Positions 33,094 through 42,693 are shown, numbered from the stretch's first letter. The stretch is 42,898 nt of DNA from Chthoniobacteraceae bacterium (GCA_947479475.1 CANJZW010000035.1:1-42898); one strand, 5' to 3'. A program made the numbers and translations. The notes: generated by a model from the letters alone, not told the origin.

Positions 33094-34692
33094 TTAGGCG
33101 CGGGGTGGACCGGCTGCACGCACTTCCGCACTGACCCCGGATTCAAACTGTTTAAAGTTTGCCGTGAAGGCGGAGGCAAGTTTGGACGCGGTTGCGTGGT
33201 AGGCGGCGGGATCTTTCCAGGCGTTTTTGGGCACAAGGATTTGCTCTGGAACGTTGGGAACGTTGGGAACGTAGGTGACGGCCTCGATTCCAAAATAGGG
33301 GTCCTTTGCCGTCGGGGCGTGCGCGAGGACTCCCGCGTGAATGGCATCCACGATGGCCCGGGTGTGGGAGAGTTTGATCCGGGTTCCGACTCCGTTAGAG
33401 CCGCCGGTCCAGCCGGTGTTGACCATCCAGACGTGAGCCCTGTGGGTGCGCATTTTCTCCGCGAGCAGTTCCGCGTATTTGCCCGGGTGCCAGACAAGGA
33501 AGGGGGCGCCAAAGCAGGCGCTGAAGGTGGTGCTCGGTTCTGTAACGCCCTCTTCGGTGCCGGGCACTTTGGAGGTGTAGCCTGAGATGAAATGGTACAT
33601 CGCCTGCTCGGCGCTCAGCCGTGAGACGGGAGGAAGTACACCGAACGCGTCGCACGTCAGGAAGATAATGTCGGAGGGATGGTCCGCAAGGCAGGGGATC
33701 CTGGCGTTCGGGATGAATTCAATGGGGTAGGCGCCGCGGGTGTTTTGAGTGATGGAGGTGTCGTGAAAATCAACCCGGCGGCCGGGTTCCTTGAGGACGA
33801 CGTTTTCCAGGACTGATCCAAACCGCAGGGCTTGGAAAATTTCTGGCTCTGTTTCCGGGGAAAGGTCGATCGCTTTTGCATAACACCCGCCTTCGATATT
33901 GAAGATTCCGTCGTCCGCCCACACGTGTTCATCGTCGCCAATGAGGTGCCGTTTGGGATCGGCAGACAGAGTGGTTTTCCCGGTGCCGGAGAGGCCGAAG
34001 AGAATGGAGGCGCTTTTCCCTGAAGCGTCGGCGGTGGCCGAGCAGTGCATGGAAAGAAGGCCCTCCCTGGGCATCAGGTAGTTCATCAGGGTAAACACGC
34101 CCTTTTTCATTTCACCGGCGTATTCGGTGCCCAGAAGCACCATCTGCTTTTCCTCAAAAGACAGGGCAATCCTGGTTTTTGACGTGGAGCCCTCCTCCAG
34201 GCGCGCGGCGGGAAAGGCTCCGGCGTTAAGGATCGTGAAGTCCGGCTCCCCAAACGTACGCAACTGCTCCGGGGAGGGGCGGATGAGCATGGTGCGCATG
34301 AAAAGAGCATGGTAGGGCCGAGAGCAGATGACGCGGATTTTGAGCTGGTGGAGGGGGTGCCAACCCGCGAACCCGTCCACAACGTAGAGGCGCTCCCGGG
34401 TGTTGAGGTAGTCGAGAGCCCGTTCCCTTGCTTTTGCAAAGGAGTCTATTTCCATCGGACGGTTTACCTTGCCCCACCAGACGTGGGATTCGGAGTCGGG
34501 ATGGCGAACCAGCCGTTTGTCTGCCGGGGAGCGTCCGGTTTTCGCACCGGAGTAGGCGACAAGGGCGCCTGTGGAGGAAATGCGCGAGCCTGCTTCAAAC
34601 CGGACGGCATGTTCATAGAGAACGGGTTCGGGAGCGTTATGCAGGACTTCGGAAACGGTCAGGCCGTGGGCGGAAAGATCAAGAGTTTGCAT
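33094..34692 (-). CDS. pckA: ATP-dependent phosphoenolpyruvate carboxykinase
   Basis: 532 residues, full length. Motifs include AYSGAKTGRSPADKRLV, VICSRPYHALFMRTMLIRP, YAGEMKKGVFTLMNYLMP, the P-loop ILFGLSGTGKTTLSADP, HVWADDGIFNIEGGCYAKAI, RGAYPIEFIPNA, FLTCDAFGVLPPVSRL and WMVNTGWTGG. It converts oxaloacetate to PEP, opening gluconeogenesis. Near the C-terminus a 9-bp tandem repeat in the DNA (33248-33272) gives VPNVPNVP. Monocistronic as far as can be seen. Confidence 0.97.
   Translation of the reverse strand: MQTLDLSAHGLTVSEVLHNAPEPVLYEHAVRFEAGSRISSTGALVAYSGAKTGRSPADKRLVRHPDSESHVWWGKVNRPMEIDSFAKARERALDYLNTRERLYVVDGFAGWHPLHQLKIRVICSRPYHALFMRTMLIRPSPEQLRTFGEPDFTILNAGAFPAARLEEGSTSKTRIALSFEEKQMVLLGTEYAGEMKKGVFTLMNYLMPREGLLSMHCSATADASGKSASILFGLSGTGKTTLSADPKRHLIGDDEHVWADDGIFNIEGGCYAKAIDLSPETEPEIFQALRFGSVLENVVLKEPGRRVDFHDTSITQNTRGAYPIEFIPNARIPCLADHPSDIIFLTCDAFGVLPPVSRLSAEQAMYHFISGYTSKVPGTEEGVTEPSTTFSACFGAPFLVWHPGKYAELLAEKMRTHRAHVWMVNTGWTGGSNGVGTRIKLSHTRAIVDAIHAGVLAHAPTAKDPYFGIEAVTYVPNVPNVPEQILVPKNAWKDPAAYHATASKLASAFTANFKQFESGVSAEVRAAGPPRA
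33248..33272. repeat. 9-bp tandem repeat inside pckA
   Basis: GGAACGTTG is repeated in tandem nearly three times, encoding VPNVPNV on the minus strand. The unit keeps the frame, so copy-number change would only lengthen a surface loop. Confidence 0.7.
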
Positions 34693-34827
34693 GGGCTTTC
34701 AGTGGGATTTTGGATCCCCTGGGGGTGCCGGGACTCGGATGACCATTGGGAGGGAGCCGGCGGGTGCTTGCAAGCAAAAGGGGCGGGTAAATCAGAGGCG
34801 CTCAAAGCCCGCAGGCCTGCTTGCACG

Positions 34828-35709
34828 CTAAAGCAGCACCAGGGCGATGGCCGCCAGCATCAGTCCCGCACCCGCCAGGCGCCTCAGCATGATGGGCCGG
34901 CCCGCAGTGCCTTCGCTGTTTCCAAAGGCGGATCCAGCCCCCCACACGAGGGCCACGCTCCAGAGCCCCCGCGAACTGTAGAGCAGATTCGCCCAGGCCG
35001 CCCCTTTGAGAGTCACCACGCAGTAGGCCATCAGCAGCACCTGGATGATGGTCGCAAGCAACCCCGGCAAAAACGCGCGCCGCGCCGTGTCCGGCAGTTT
35101 CCACCAGGAGCCTTCAAGGACGGGTAAAAGGATCAGAGACCAGAGGCCCATCGCGACTGCAACTAGGGCTGAAAAGCGCCAAACCCCTAGGCCATCCGCC
35201 CATTCTTGGTAAAACACGTCAACGCCGGAAAACGCCAGGGCCGCTCCCAGCCCCCCGGCCAGTCCGGGTAGAACGCTCCGGCCGCTGGTTGTTTTTCCGC
35301 CGGCCAACAAGACCGCCGATGCCGTGCTGATCCCGGCGGCAACCCACCAAAGCCAGGGGAGCTTTTCGTGCGCAAAATGGGTGACCAGGGCCGCCACGAA
35401 AATCACCTTCACCCCCATGACGGGGGTGACGATCGAGACATCGCCGTAGCGCATCCCGGCAAAAACGCTGACTTGGCCTAGGAAAAACACCAGGGAGGTG
35501 AGCAGAATATGGCCGCATTCTACAGAGGTGAGAGTGCCGTGGCCGAAGAAAACCAAGGGGAGCAGCACCAGTGCCTGTCCCCAGTTTGTGAGAAACGTGA
35601 TGCGCCACAATCCGCCGCCTTCCATGGTCGCGCGTTTCAAATAAAGGGCCGACAGCGCATACGCGGCCGCGGCTGCCAGCGGAAGCGAGGTGTCGAGGGG
35701 CGAATACAT
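34828..35709 (-). CDS. EamA/DMT-superfamily membrane transporter
   Basis: 293 residues with about ten membrane helices in two EamA halves. Examples are LPLAAAAAYALSALYLKRA, ILLTSLVFFLGQVSVFAGMRYG, VTPVMGVKVIFVAALVTHFAHE, WVAAGISTASAVLLAGG, ALVAVAMGLWSLILLPV and LLATIIQVLLMAYCVVTLKGA. Drug/metabolite transporters move small organic molecules across the inner membrane; the substrate cannot be told. The ATG at 35709 is preferred; a GTG six codons upstream is possible. It is divergent from the giant PVC dehydrogenase gene. Confidence 0.87.
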   Translation of the reverse strand: MYSPLDTSLPLAAAAAYALSALYLKRATMEGGGLWRITFLTNWGQALVLLPLVFFGHGTLTSVECGHILLTSLVFFLGQVSVFAGMRYGDVSIVTPVMGVKVIFVAALVTHFAHEKLPWLWWVAAGISTASAVLLAGGKTTSGRSVLPGLAGGLGAALAFSGVDVFYQEWADGLGVWRFSALVAVAMGLWSLILLPVLEGSWWKLPDTARRAFLPGLLATIIQVLLMAYCVVTLKGAAWANLLYSSRGLWSVALVWGAGSAFGNSEGTAGRPIMLRRLAGAGLMLAAIALVLL

Positions 35710-35862
35710 CCGGCTATTCTTAGGCACGCGGCCGGAGGGATCAATGTTGATTGAGGCGGCCGGGCTCCCTATTGGGGGTACCGCCGGGCATCGGAGAATA
35801 TCTTCCGCTAATAACTGAGTGCGTTTAGGGTCCTGCTTTGCCCGCTTTCACAAACAAATCTC

Positions 35863-38800
35863 ATGAAATCAAACGCTGCGTTGATCGCCCTAGGAATTCT
35901 TTGCACGCTCCCCGGCACCGGGCGGAGCGCTGACGGTCCCGTGACCGCCGCCGAACTTTTAAAAGACGTCACTGTTGCAGAAGGTTTCGAGGCCACGATT
36001 TTTGCCACGCCTGCGCAGGCCAATTACCCGGTGTTCTCCGCCGCAGCCCCGGATGGAACGCTTTTTGTGAGTTCGGACCGCAACGGTTCTCTGGGGCGCC
36101 TGCCGAACATGGGGCGCATTCTCCGCTTGCGCGACACCAAGGGCACGGGGCAGGCGGACGAAGTCAAAGAATTCGTAGCCGACGTCGATTCGCCCCGCGG
36201 TCTGGTCTGGGACAAGGACCGTTTGTATTTGGTGCACCCGCCGCATTTGAGCGTCTACATCGACAAGGATGGCGATGGAATCGCTGACGAGGAGAAGGTC
36301 TTGGTGAAAAACCTCGCCTTCACGTTTAAAGACCGGCCCGCGGATCACACCACGAACGGCCTTTCCATCGGAGTGGACGGCTGGCTTTACATCGCGTGTG
36401 GGGACTTTGGGTTTATGGAGGCGGAAGGCACCGACGGCCGGAAGCTCCAACTCCGCGGGGGCGGGGTGGTGCGCGTGCGGCCCGACGGCACAGGGCTCGA
36501 ACTTTTCAGCTACGGCACGCGTAATATTTTGGAGGTGGCGATCAGCCCCCTTCTAGACGGATTCACGCGGGACAACACCAACGACGGGGACGGTTGGGAC
36601 ATTCGCTTCCACCACTTCACTGGGCTGGAGGACCATGGTTATCCGAAGCTCTTTAAGTTTTTTCCGAATGAACATGTCAAACCGCTGGCCGACTACGGTG
36701 GTGGATCGGGATGTGGTGCGGTCTGGATCGACGAGCCCGGGTTTCCCTCGGCGTGGAACAACCTGCCTTACACCTGCGACTGGGGCCCCGGCCCACTTTT
36801 CCGCCACACGGTGCGGGCCAAAGGCGCGACGTTCGAGGAACTCGAAAAGCCGGCCTCTCTTGTCAAGGTGCCGAAATCAACGGACGCCGACGTGGATGGT
36901 ATGAGCCATGTTTACGTCAATAGCTGGCGTGGCGGTGGGTTTTCCTTCAGCAATCCGGACATCGGGTTTATCACGCGAGTCACCCCGAAGGGCTACACTC
37001 CCGAGCCGTTGCCGGATTTTGCCAAGGCGGGCGAAACTGAGCTTTTAAACTTGTTGGAAACCAACAGTCACCGTCGCCGTCTCGAAGCGCAGCGGGAGTT
37101 GCTGCGGCGCGGTTTGAAGGACTCTGGTGTCTCGGCTTTGGAGGCCTTGAGTGCGAATTTGCAGAAGCCTTTGGCAACCCGGGTTGCTGCTCTTTTTGCC
37201 CTCAAGCAGGGGCAGGGCGAGGCTTCGCATCGGTTTTTAGTCAAACTTTGCGAAGACCCCACCATTGCCGCTTGGGCGATTCGCGCGTTGGGGGACCGCT
37301 GGGACCAACTGGCCGGCGTACCCGTGGAACCTGTGGTGCGGTTTGGCCTCAAAAGCGCTGACGCGCGCACACGCCGCGAGGCGGCTGGGACGCTCGCGCG
37401 TCTTGGAAAAGAGGACGTCGCTTCCTTGCTGGTTCCTCTGCTGGACGATCCGGACGAGGTGGTCGCCCATACCGCGGTTCAGGGGTTGATCCGGCTCAAG
37501 GCTGTGAATGCGGCGCTTGCGATCGTCGATCGGGCGGACGTCTCGGAGACGCTCCGCAATGGCGCGCTGCGGGTGCTTCAGGTGATCCACGAGCCGAGGG
37601 TGGTGGATTCCTTGGTGGCGCGTTTGGAGCGCGAGGAGAACCGGGGAAGGCGCCTCGGTTTGTGCCGGACTTTGAGCCGGTTGTATTCGGTGGAAGGGGT
37701 GTGGAAGGGGGATTCCTGGGGGACGCGTCCTGACACACGCGGGCCCTATTACCAGCCCGAAAAGTGGGCGCAATCCGACCGGATTGGCGAGGTCCTGCTG
37801 GCCGCGCTCAACCGGGCGGATGGCGAGGAAGCTGCGGCTCTGAGCTCGGAGTTTGGCAGGCATCGGATCAAGCCGGGGGATGCGCTTGGAAAACTCATCA
37901 AGCTGTCGGAGGGGAATCCAGCGGTTCTCCCGACCCTGGCCAGGCAGCTTTCGCAGGAGGACAGCGTGCCTCCGCAGGCGGTGGCGTTGCTTCTGCGCGT
38001 GTTCCGAGACAAAGACCAACCCACGTTCACCCGTGCTATGGCGGGGATTGCGCTTAGCAAGACGGAAAGCGAAGAGGCAATGCTCGCGCTTTTCGAGACA
38101 CTGCCCACCATTCTAGGCGGAGGCAACGGCTCTGATTTGGACAAGGCCAAGAACGCCTTTTATAACGCGCCAAAGCTTGAAAATTATCACCAGCACTTCG
38201 AGGGACTGGCGGCCACGGCCAAGGGCGACAGTGCCAAGCAGGCGGACGTGATTTTGATCAAACTCGCCAAGCGTTCCACGGGAGCCCCTGAGTCGCGGAT
38301 CATGTCCCAGAAGGCGCTTGAGGACGGCTGGCTGGCGAGTCCCGCCCGCCGCATTCAAATCATGCGTGCGATGATGGATGCCCGCACCACGCTGGCCTCC
38401 CTCGAGATCAAGATTGTCGAGGCGTTGAACGACCCGGAGGCTTCCGTTAAAAAGGCGGCCGCTGACGCGGTGAAGGCGCTGCGGCTCGACTCGGAAAAAA
38501 TCTTGGCAGGCAGCAAACCTTCGGGGCCGCTTATCAGCACGCTCAAGGGAGAGGATGTCATCCGGCAAACCGTCGCAACAAAAGGCGACCGGAGTCGTGG
38601 GGAACAGTTGTTCACGCAGCAGGGGTGTGTGAACTGTCACACCGTCGCGCAGGGACAACCACTCAAAGGCCCTTACCTCGGCACGATCGCGCAGACGTAT
38701 TCCCGGACCGAACTTGCGGAGTCCATCTTGTATCCTAACAAGACGATCGCGCAGGGATTTGCGACCAACGTGTTTACGCTCAAGGACGGTTTCGTGCAGA

Positions 38801-39006
38801 TGGGTTTTGTGGTGCAGGAAGGGGCGGAGAAAATTATGCTGCGCAACATCGCGGGCCAGGAAATCGCGATCAGTGCGAGTCAGGTGGCAAGCCGCGCGAC
38901 AGATCCCAAATCGATGATGCCAGAAGGGCTTCTCGGAAACCTCGCGGTGAAGGATTTTGCGTCGCTCCTGGACTACCTCGAGGCGCTCGCCAAGGGCGGA
39001 AAATAG
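35863..39006 (+). CDS. PVC-type membrane-bound dehydrogenase with HEAT repeats and c-type haem domain
   Basis: 1,047 residues with signal peptide MKSNAALIALGILCTLPGTGRSA. Residues 30-390 are a beta-propeller of the Piru_Ver N-terminal/PQQ-dehydrogenase-like type (GFEATIFATPAQANYPVF, then DSPRGLVWDKDRLYLVHPP, YIDKDGDGIADE, TNGLSIGVDGWLYIACGD and YGTRNILEVAI). Residues 390-900 are alpha-helical HEAT-like repeats (RREAAGTLARLGKEDVASLL, then LLDDPDEVVAHTAVQGLIRL). Residues of about 905-1045 form a single-haem cytochrome c domain, with CVNCH at about 922 and a distal SMMPEG supplying Met. It is probably a periplasmic sugar or alcohol dehydrogenase passing electrons to its own haem. This architecture is characteristic of Planctomycetes and Verrucomicrobia. 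Monocistronic. Confidence 0.92.
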   Translation: MKSNAALIALGILCTLPGTGRSADGPVTAAELLKDVTVAEGFEATIFATPAQANYPVFSAAAPDGTLFVSSDRNGSLGRLPNMGRILRLRDTKGTGQADEVKEFVADVDSPRGLVWDKDRLYLVHPPHLSVYIDKDGDGIADEEKVLVKNLAFTFKDRPADHTTNGLSIGVDGWLYIACGDFGFMEAEGTDGRKLQLRGGGVVRVRPDGTGLELFSYGTRNILEVAISPLLDGFTRDNTNDGDGWDIRFHHFTGLEDHGYPKLFKFFPNEHVKPLADYGGGSGCGAVWIDEPGFPSAWNNLPYTCDWGPGPLFRHTVRAKGATFEELEKPASLVKVPKSTDADVDGMSHVYVNSWRGGGFSFSNPDIGFITRVTPKGYTPEPLPDFAKAGETELLNLLETNSHRRRLEAQRELLRRGLKDSGVSALEALSANLQKPLATRVAALFALKQGQGEASHRFLVKLCEDPTIAAWAIRALGDRWDQLAGVPVEPVVRFGLKSADARTRREAAGTLARLGKEDVASLLVPLLDDPDEVVAHTAVQGLIRLKAVNAALAIVDRADVSETLRNGALRVLQVIHEPRVVDSLVARLEREENRGRRLGLCRTLSRLYSVEGVWKGDSWGTRPDTRGPYYQPEKWAQSDRIGEVLLAALNRADGEEAAALSSEFGRHRIKPGDALGKLIKLSEGNPAVLPTLARQLSQEDSVPPQAVALLLRVFRDKDQPTFTRAMAGIALSKTESEEAMLALFETLPTILGGGNGSDLDKAKNAFYNAPKLENYHQHFEGLAATAKGDSAKQADVILIKLAKRSTGAPESRIMSQKALEDGWLASPARRIQIMRAMMDARTTLASLEIKIVEALNDPEASVKKAAADAVKALRLDSEKILAGSKPSGPLISTLKGEDVIRQTVATKGDRSRGEQLFTQQGCVNCHTVAQGQPLKGPYLGTIAQTYSRTELAESILYPNKTIAQGFATNVFTLKDGFVQMGFVVQEGAEKIMLRNIAGQEIAISASQVASRATDPKSMMPEGLLGNLAVKDFASLLDYLEALAKGGK

Positions 39007-39049
39007 GGCGCCGCGAAATATCGCGCCATGGCGTTTCAATGGGATTACC

Positions 39050-39090
39050 GGCCCGTCATCTGCGCTTTTGGAGCGGCGGATGAACGGGCC
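39050..39090. terminator. Strong hairpin between convergent genes
   Basis: GGCCCGTCATC (39050-39060) pairs with GATG and ACGGGCC (39079-39090) with one bulged A. The inside can pair further (CGCT/AGCG). It lies between the stops at 39006 and 39119 and could end both transcripts, but it lacks a U-run on either side. Confidence 0.4.
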
Positions 39091-39118
39091 CGTTGAGTCC
39101 CTCGGCGTCCCGGGCCGC

Positions 39119-40390
39119 CTACACCGGCTGCGCGATGCTTTCCTGCAAAGGCGTGCCGTAAGGCAGCACGTCCGGCAGCGCGGCGAATTCGCTGATCCAC
39201 TCCCACAACTGCGAATAGTCGCGGTTGAGGTCGCCCGAGAGGCAGTCGGTAATTTGGTCGGCGGCTTCCGGGTAACGCATGACGACGTCCTTGAATGAAA
39301 AAGCCGGGTCGTAAAAAGCGTAAACGAGCTTGCGCATATTCTCGACCCCCTGCCGCATCGTCGCTCCGTATTCCGTAAAACGCTCGGGCGCGAGATCGCC
39401 TTCAAGCAGCCCTCTGTGGATTTCCTCGCCTGCAAGCACGCCGCTCTTGAGGGCCAGCATCACTCCGCTGCTGAATACGGGATCCAGAAAGGCGAACGCA
39501 TCCCCCAAAAGTAGCAGCCCCGGTCCGGCGCAATATCGGGAATGCCGGCTGTATTCGCTCGTCACCCAGAATTCCCCGGTGCACTCCCCGGAACTCAGGT
39601 GCTCTTTGATCCATTGGTTCTGCCCAATTTCCCGCTCGAACATCGCCTTAGGATCCTTCACCCCGTCCCGCGTGAGATACTTGCCCTCGGCCACAAGGCC
39701 GACGCTGATCATGTCGTCGTGCATCGGGATGTGCCAGAACCAGCCCTTGTCGGGCACAAACGCGATCGTCGTGGTGCCTTCGTCAATGCCCGTCCCGCGC
39801 TTGGATCCTTTGTAGTAAGTCCAGATCGCGATTTTGTTAAGGTAAGGATCGTTGACCCGCCACCCCTGTTGTTTGGAGGCGAAGGCTTCCTTGCCAGAGG
39901 CGTCGAGTGTGATTTTTGCCCGCACCTCGTACTTTTCACCTTCCGGCGAAATGACTTCCACGCCCACGACCCGCTCGCCCTCGTGCAGGAGGCGGCTCAC
40001 AGAACTTTGTTCCCGAACCTCCACGCCGTGCGCACGGGCGTGGTTGAGCATCATCTGGTCAAACTCGGAGCGCTTGACCTGCCAGGTCTGAGCCACGGTT
40101 TCCTTGTCGTACCTGTTGAAGAAATAAAAGGGCTGGGAACGTTTTCCGTCCGGCTGGACAAAACTCACGCTGTACTTCTTCACGAACTGCGACTTGCGCA
40201 TTTCTGGAATCAGCCCGAGACGTTCAAGCGGCCCGAAAGTGAAGGGAATCAGCGACTCCCCGATGTGGTAGCGGGGAAATTTTTCGCGCTCCAACAGCAG
40301 AACTTTGTGGTTGGATTCGCCAAGGATGGTTGCGGCGCTGGAGCCGGCCGGCCCGCCGCCGATGATGATGACGTCGTAATCGGTTTGCAT
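39119..40390 (-). CDS. Flavin-dependent halogenase-like / geranylgeranyl-reductase-type FAD oxidoreductase
   Basis: 423 residues. It begins with the Rossmann FAD motif YDVIIIGGGPAGSSAATILG, followed by LLLEREKFPRYHIGESLIP. The second FAD motif is LLLLGDAFAFLDPVFSSGVMLAL. KGWFWHIP matches the WxWxIP motif used to recognise flavin-dependent halogenases, and FLDPVFSSG matches their second motif. A catalytic Lys cannot be assigned from sequence alone. It could halogenate a phenolic or pyrrolic compound, or be a related hydroxylase or reductase. It is co-transcribed with the upstream antiporter (4-bp gap) and probably controlled by the divergent LysR protein. Confidence 0.85.
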   Translation of the reverse strand: MQTDYDVIIIGGGPAGSSAATILGESNHKVLLLEREKFPRYHIGESLIPFTFGPLERLGLIPEMRKSQFVKKYSVSFVQPDGKRSQPFYFFNRYDKETVAQTWQVKRSEFDQMMLNHARAHGVEVREQSSVSRLLHEGERVVGVEVISPEGEKYEVRAKITLDASGKEAFASKQQGWRVNDPYLNKIAIWTYYKGSKRGTGIDEGTTTIAFVPDKGWFWHIPMHDDMISVGLVAEGKYLTRDGVKDPKAMFEREIGQNQWIKEHLSSGECTGEFWVTSEYSRHSRYCAGPGLLLLGDAFAFLDPVFSSGVMLALKSGVLAGEEIHRGLLEGDLAPERFTEYGATMRQGVENMRKLVYAFYDPAFSFKDVVMRYPEAADQITDCLSGDLNRDYSQLWEWISEFAALPDVLPYGTPLQESIAQPV

Positions 40391-40394
40391 AAGG

Positions 40395-41702
40395 TTAGGA
40401 GGTTTTTGGAGAGGGGAGGGGAAGCTGCAGATCGTCGGAATCTTTGGGGGCGTGGCCGGTCCCGTGGACCAGGCGGTCGAAAATGGGGGAAGCCATGAGG
40501 GTTGTCACCACGGCCATAATCACCAGGGTGGCGAAAAGCCCCTCGGAAATGATCCCGCGTTGAAGGCCAACATTAATGATGATGAGCTCCATCAGACCCC
40601 GGGCGTTCATTAAAACACCGATTCCAAGGGCCTCCCGATTTGGAATGCCGGTGGCCCTCGCCGCAAGCCAGCAGGCGACTCCCTTGCCCAAAATCGCCGC
40701 CGCTAAAACGGCGCCGCACATGAGCCAGAGGAAGCTCGTATTCAAAAGCCCGATTTTTGTGTTCAACCCGGAGTACGTGAAAAAGAGGGGGAGCAGCATC
40801 GCCACGGTTAAGGGTTGGATGCGTGCGATGAGATCGCGTGTGACGATCCCACGAGGCATGGCGGCGCCCATGACAAAGGCGCCGAAAACGGCGTGAAGAC
40901 CGACCTTATCGGTGATCCAGGCACCCAAGGCCATCAGGGCCAGTCCGATCACAAGCCCGGCCTCGGAGAGCGCCCCGTTTTCCATGAGCCGGTGCTCGAG
41001 GCGCTTCGCAAGGGGGCGGATCAGACAGAGAGCTACACACACGTAGGCGGCACCCCCCGCCATGTTCCAGAGCGCGTGGGACCAGTTGTTGTCGAAGCTC
41101 GCCAGCACGACGGCGAGCAGGCACCAGGCCGTCGCGTCGTCTAGAGCGCCTGCGCCGATGGCGACCGTCCCCATCGTCGTGCCGTTGAGCTTTTTAAAAT
41201 GGATGATCCTGGCCAGCATCGGGAACGCCGTAATACACATGGAGGCTCCCAGAAACAGCATGGCCTCCAACAGGGACGTTCTTTTCGGAAAAAGTTCCGT
41301 GTGGTGGAAAAAGACCCAGCCCAGCCCGGCGCCAAGCAGAAAGGGGGCGAGCATTCCGGCGGCGGAGACGGCGATGGAACTCCTCAGTTTCTGGCGGATG
41401 ATGTCGATTCTGAACTCCATCCCGACCACAAACATGTAGAGTGCCAGTCCGAGTTGGGAGGCGGGGAACAGATAGCTCTGGGTGTCGCGAGTGGTCTGGG
41501 TCTTGTCCCAGGAAAAGAGGGCGGACTGCGCTTCGGGCCACAGCAGGCCGAAGAGCGAGGGGCCCAGCAGAACGCCTGCGATCATTTCAGCGACAACCTG
41601 GGGCTGGCCGAGTTTGGCCGCAACCGCTCCAACCGCCCGGCAAAAGAGCAGGATCACCGCGAGTTGAAGAAAAAACTGGATCGCGAGGTGCAGGTTATCC
41701 AT
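40395..41702 (-). CDS. CPA2-family cation/proton antiporter
   Basis: 435 residues with about 12 membrane helices. Family patterns include VVAEMIAGVLLGPSLFG, LGLALYMFVVGMEFRIDIIR, FLGASMCITAFPMLARII, GAGALDDATAWCLLAVVLA and AVFGAFVMGAAMPRG. It exchanges Na+ or K+ for protons in the inner membrane. There is no C-terminal RCK/TrkA domain, so it is the short form. The ATG at 41702 starts directly before the first helix; the 28-residue upstream extension overlaps the regulatory palindrome and is rejected. First gene of the operon with the halogenase-like gene. Confidence 0.92.
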   Translation of the reverse strand: MDNLHLAIQFFLQLAVILLFCRAVGAVAAKLGQPQVVAEMIAGVLLGPSLFGLLWPEAQSALFSWDKTQTTRDTQSYLFPASQLGLALYMFVVGMEFRIDIIRQKLRSSIAVSAAGMLAPFLLGAGLGWVFFHHTELFPKRTSLLEAMLFLGASMCITAFPMLARIIHFKKLNGTTMGTVAIGAGALDDATAWCLLAVVLASFDNNWSHALWNMAGGAAYVCVALCLIRPLAKRLEHRLMENGALSEAGLVIGLALMALGAWITDKVGLHAVFGAFVMGAAMPRGIVTRDLIARIQPLTVAMLLPLFFTYSGLNTKIGLLNTSFLWLMCGAVLAAAILGKGVACWLAARATGIPNREALGIGVLMNARGLMELIIINVGLQRGIISEGLFATLVIMAVVTTLMASPIFDRLVHGTGHAPKDSDDLQLPLPSPKTS

Positions 41703-41706
41703 AAGA

Positions 41707-41736
41707 ACAAGACTGTTTATACACGGGCAGTCTTGT
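41707..41736. promoter_or_regulatory. Perfect 9-bp inverted repeat, probable LysR operator
   Basis: ACAAGACTG (41707-41715) and CAGTCTTGT (41728-41736) are exact inverse copies separated by 12 bp. A third ACAAGAC half-site lies at 41783-41789, just before the lysR start. Placement in the divergent antiporter/lysR spacer is typical for a LysR-type binding and autoregulation site. Confidence 0.7.
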
Positions 41737-41793
41737 AACGGAAATAGAGCTTTGGTATGAGGTTGATCGCGGTTTGGCATAAACAAGACCTTT

Positions 41794-42693
41794 ATGGAAC
41801 TCAGGCATCTGCGTTATTTTCAGGCTGTCGCCGAGGAGCTCAGCTTCACGCGCGCTTCCAAGCGTCTGCACATCGCCCAGCCCGCACTGAGCCGCGCCAT
41901 CAAGGAGATTGAAGTCGATTTGGGAGCCGCGGTTTTGGAGCGCACCACCAGTCGTGTGAGGCTGACGGCGGCGGGTCAGGTGCTGTTGCGCGAAACGTCG
42001 GTGTTGTTGGAGCGCTGGGAGGAAGCGTTGCGAAAGGTGCGCCGGACGGCCAGCGGCGAGGAGGGGGAGCTGCGGTTGGGCTATATCGGGCCACCCACGC
42101 AGCCGTTTTTGGGCAGGCTTCTGGGGGAGTATCGAAGCCGGTATCCGAAGGTGAGTATTCATTTGGAGGAGCGCACTCCGGAGCGGGTTTGGGAGATGGT
42201 GGCCAAAGGGCGACTCTCGCTGGGGCTGACCCGTCCGGTGCCGCTTTCGGAGGATTTGGGGCTGCAAACCATTGAGCTGCGGGCGGAAAGGCTCGGCGTT
42301 GTGGTGCCGCCCGGGCATCCTTTTGCAAAACGAAAGGCCGTCCCCTGGTCGGCCTTGGAGCGGGAGCACCTGGTGGTTTTGGCGCGCCGGGAGGGCGCGG
42401 GTTTGCATGACGCCGTATTGAGTGGGTGCAGGCAGTCGGGTTTTGCCCCGCGTATCGTGCAGACGCCGAGCCTGATTGGAACGGTCCTGAGTTACGTGGA
42501 GGCGGGCACTGGGATTGGGGTGGTCACCGAGGGCATTCTTACCCGGGACAATCCGCTTCGCTTTGTTCCCCTCTCCCCGACGCTGACGGTGCCGTTGGTG
42601 CTGGTTTGGCAGGAGGACGGGGACACTCCGCCGCTCGCGCGCTTCCGTGAACTCTTGGGCGAATGGCTCAGAGACGGCCTGCTCTGGGTTTGA
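41794..42693 (+). CDS. LysR-family transcriptional regulator
   Basis: 299 residues, the usual length. N-terminal winged helix: MELRHLRYFQAVAEELSFTRAS, then KRLHIAQPALSRAIKEIEVD and AAVLERTTSRVRLTAAGQVLL. The effector-binding domain (about 90-295) shows LRLGYIGPPTQPFLGRLL, then GLTRPVPLSEDL, VVVPPGHPFAKRK and YVEAGTGIGVVTEGIL, as in the CynR/BenM/CatM group. It probably senses a small organic acid and controls the divergent antiporter/halogenase-like operon. The ATG is only 4 nt past an ACAAGAC half-site, suggesting autorepression. Confidence 0.94.
   Translation: MELRHLRYFQAVAEELSFTRASKRLHIAQPALSRAIKEIEVDLGAAVLERTTSRVRLTAAGQVLLRETSVLLERWEEALRKVRRTASGEEGELRLGYIGPPTQPFLGRLLGEYRSRYPKVSIHLEERTPERVWEMVAKGRLSLGLTRPVPLSEDLGLQTIELRAERLGVVVPPGHPFAKRKAVPWSALEREHLVVLARREGAGLHDAVLSGCRQSGFAPRIVQTPSLIGTVLSYVEAGTGIGVVTEGILTRDNPLRFVPLSPTLTVPLVLVWQEDGDTPPLARFRELLGEWLRDGLLWV

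Noticed and set aside
38113..39435. Long minus-strand frame (440 codons) opposite the end of the PVC dehydrogenase gene
   Set aside because: Arg-rich antisense shadow crossing two real genes; no family similarity.
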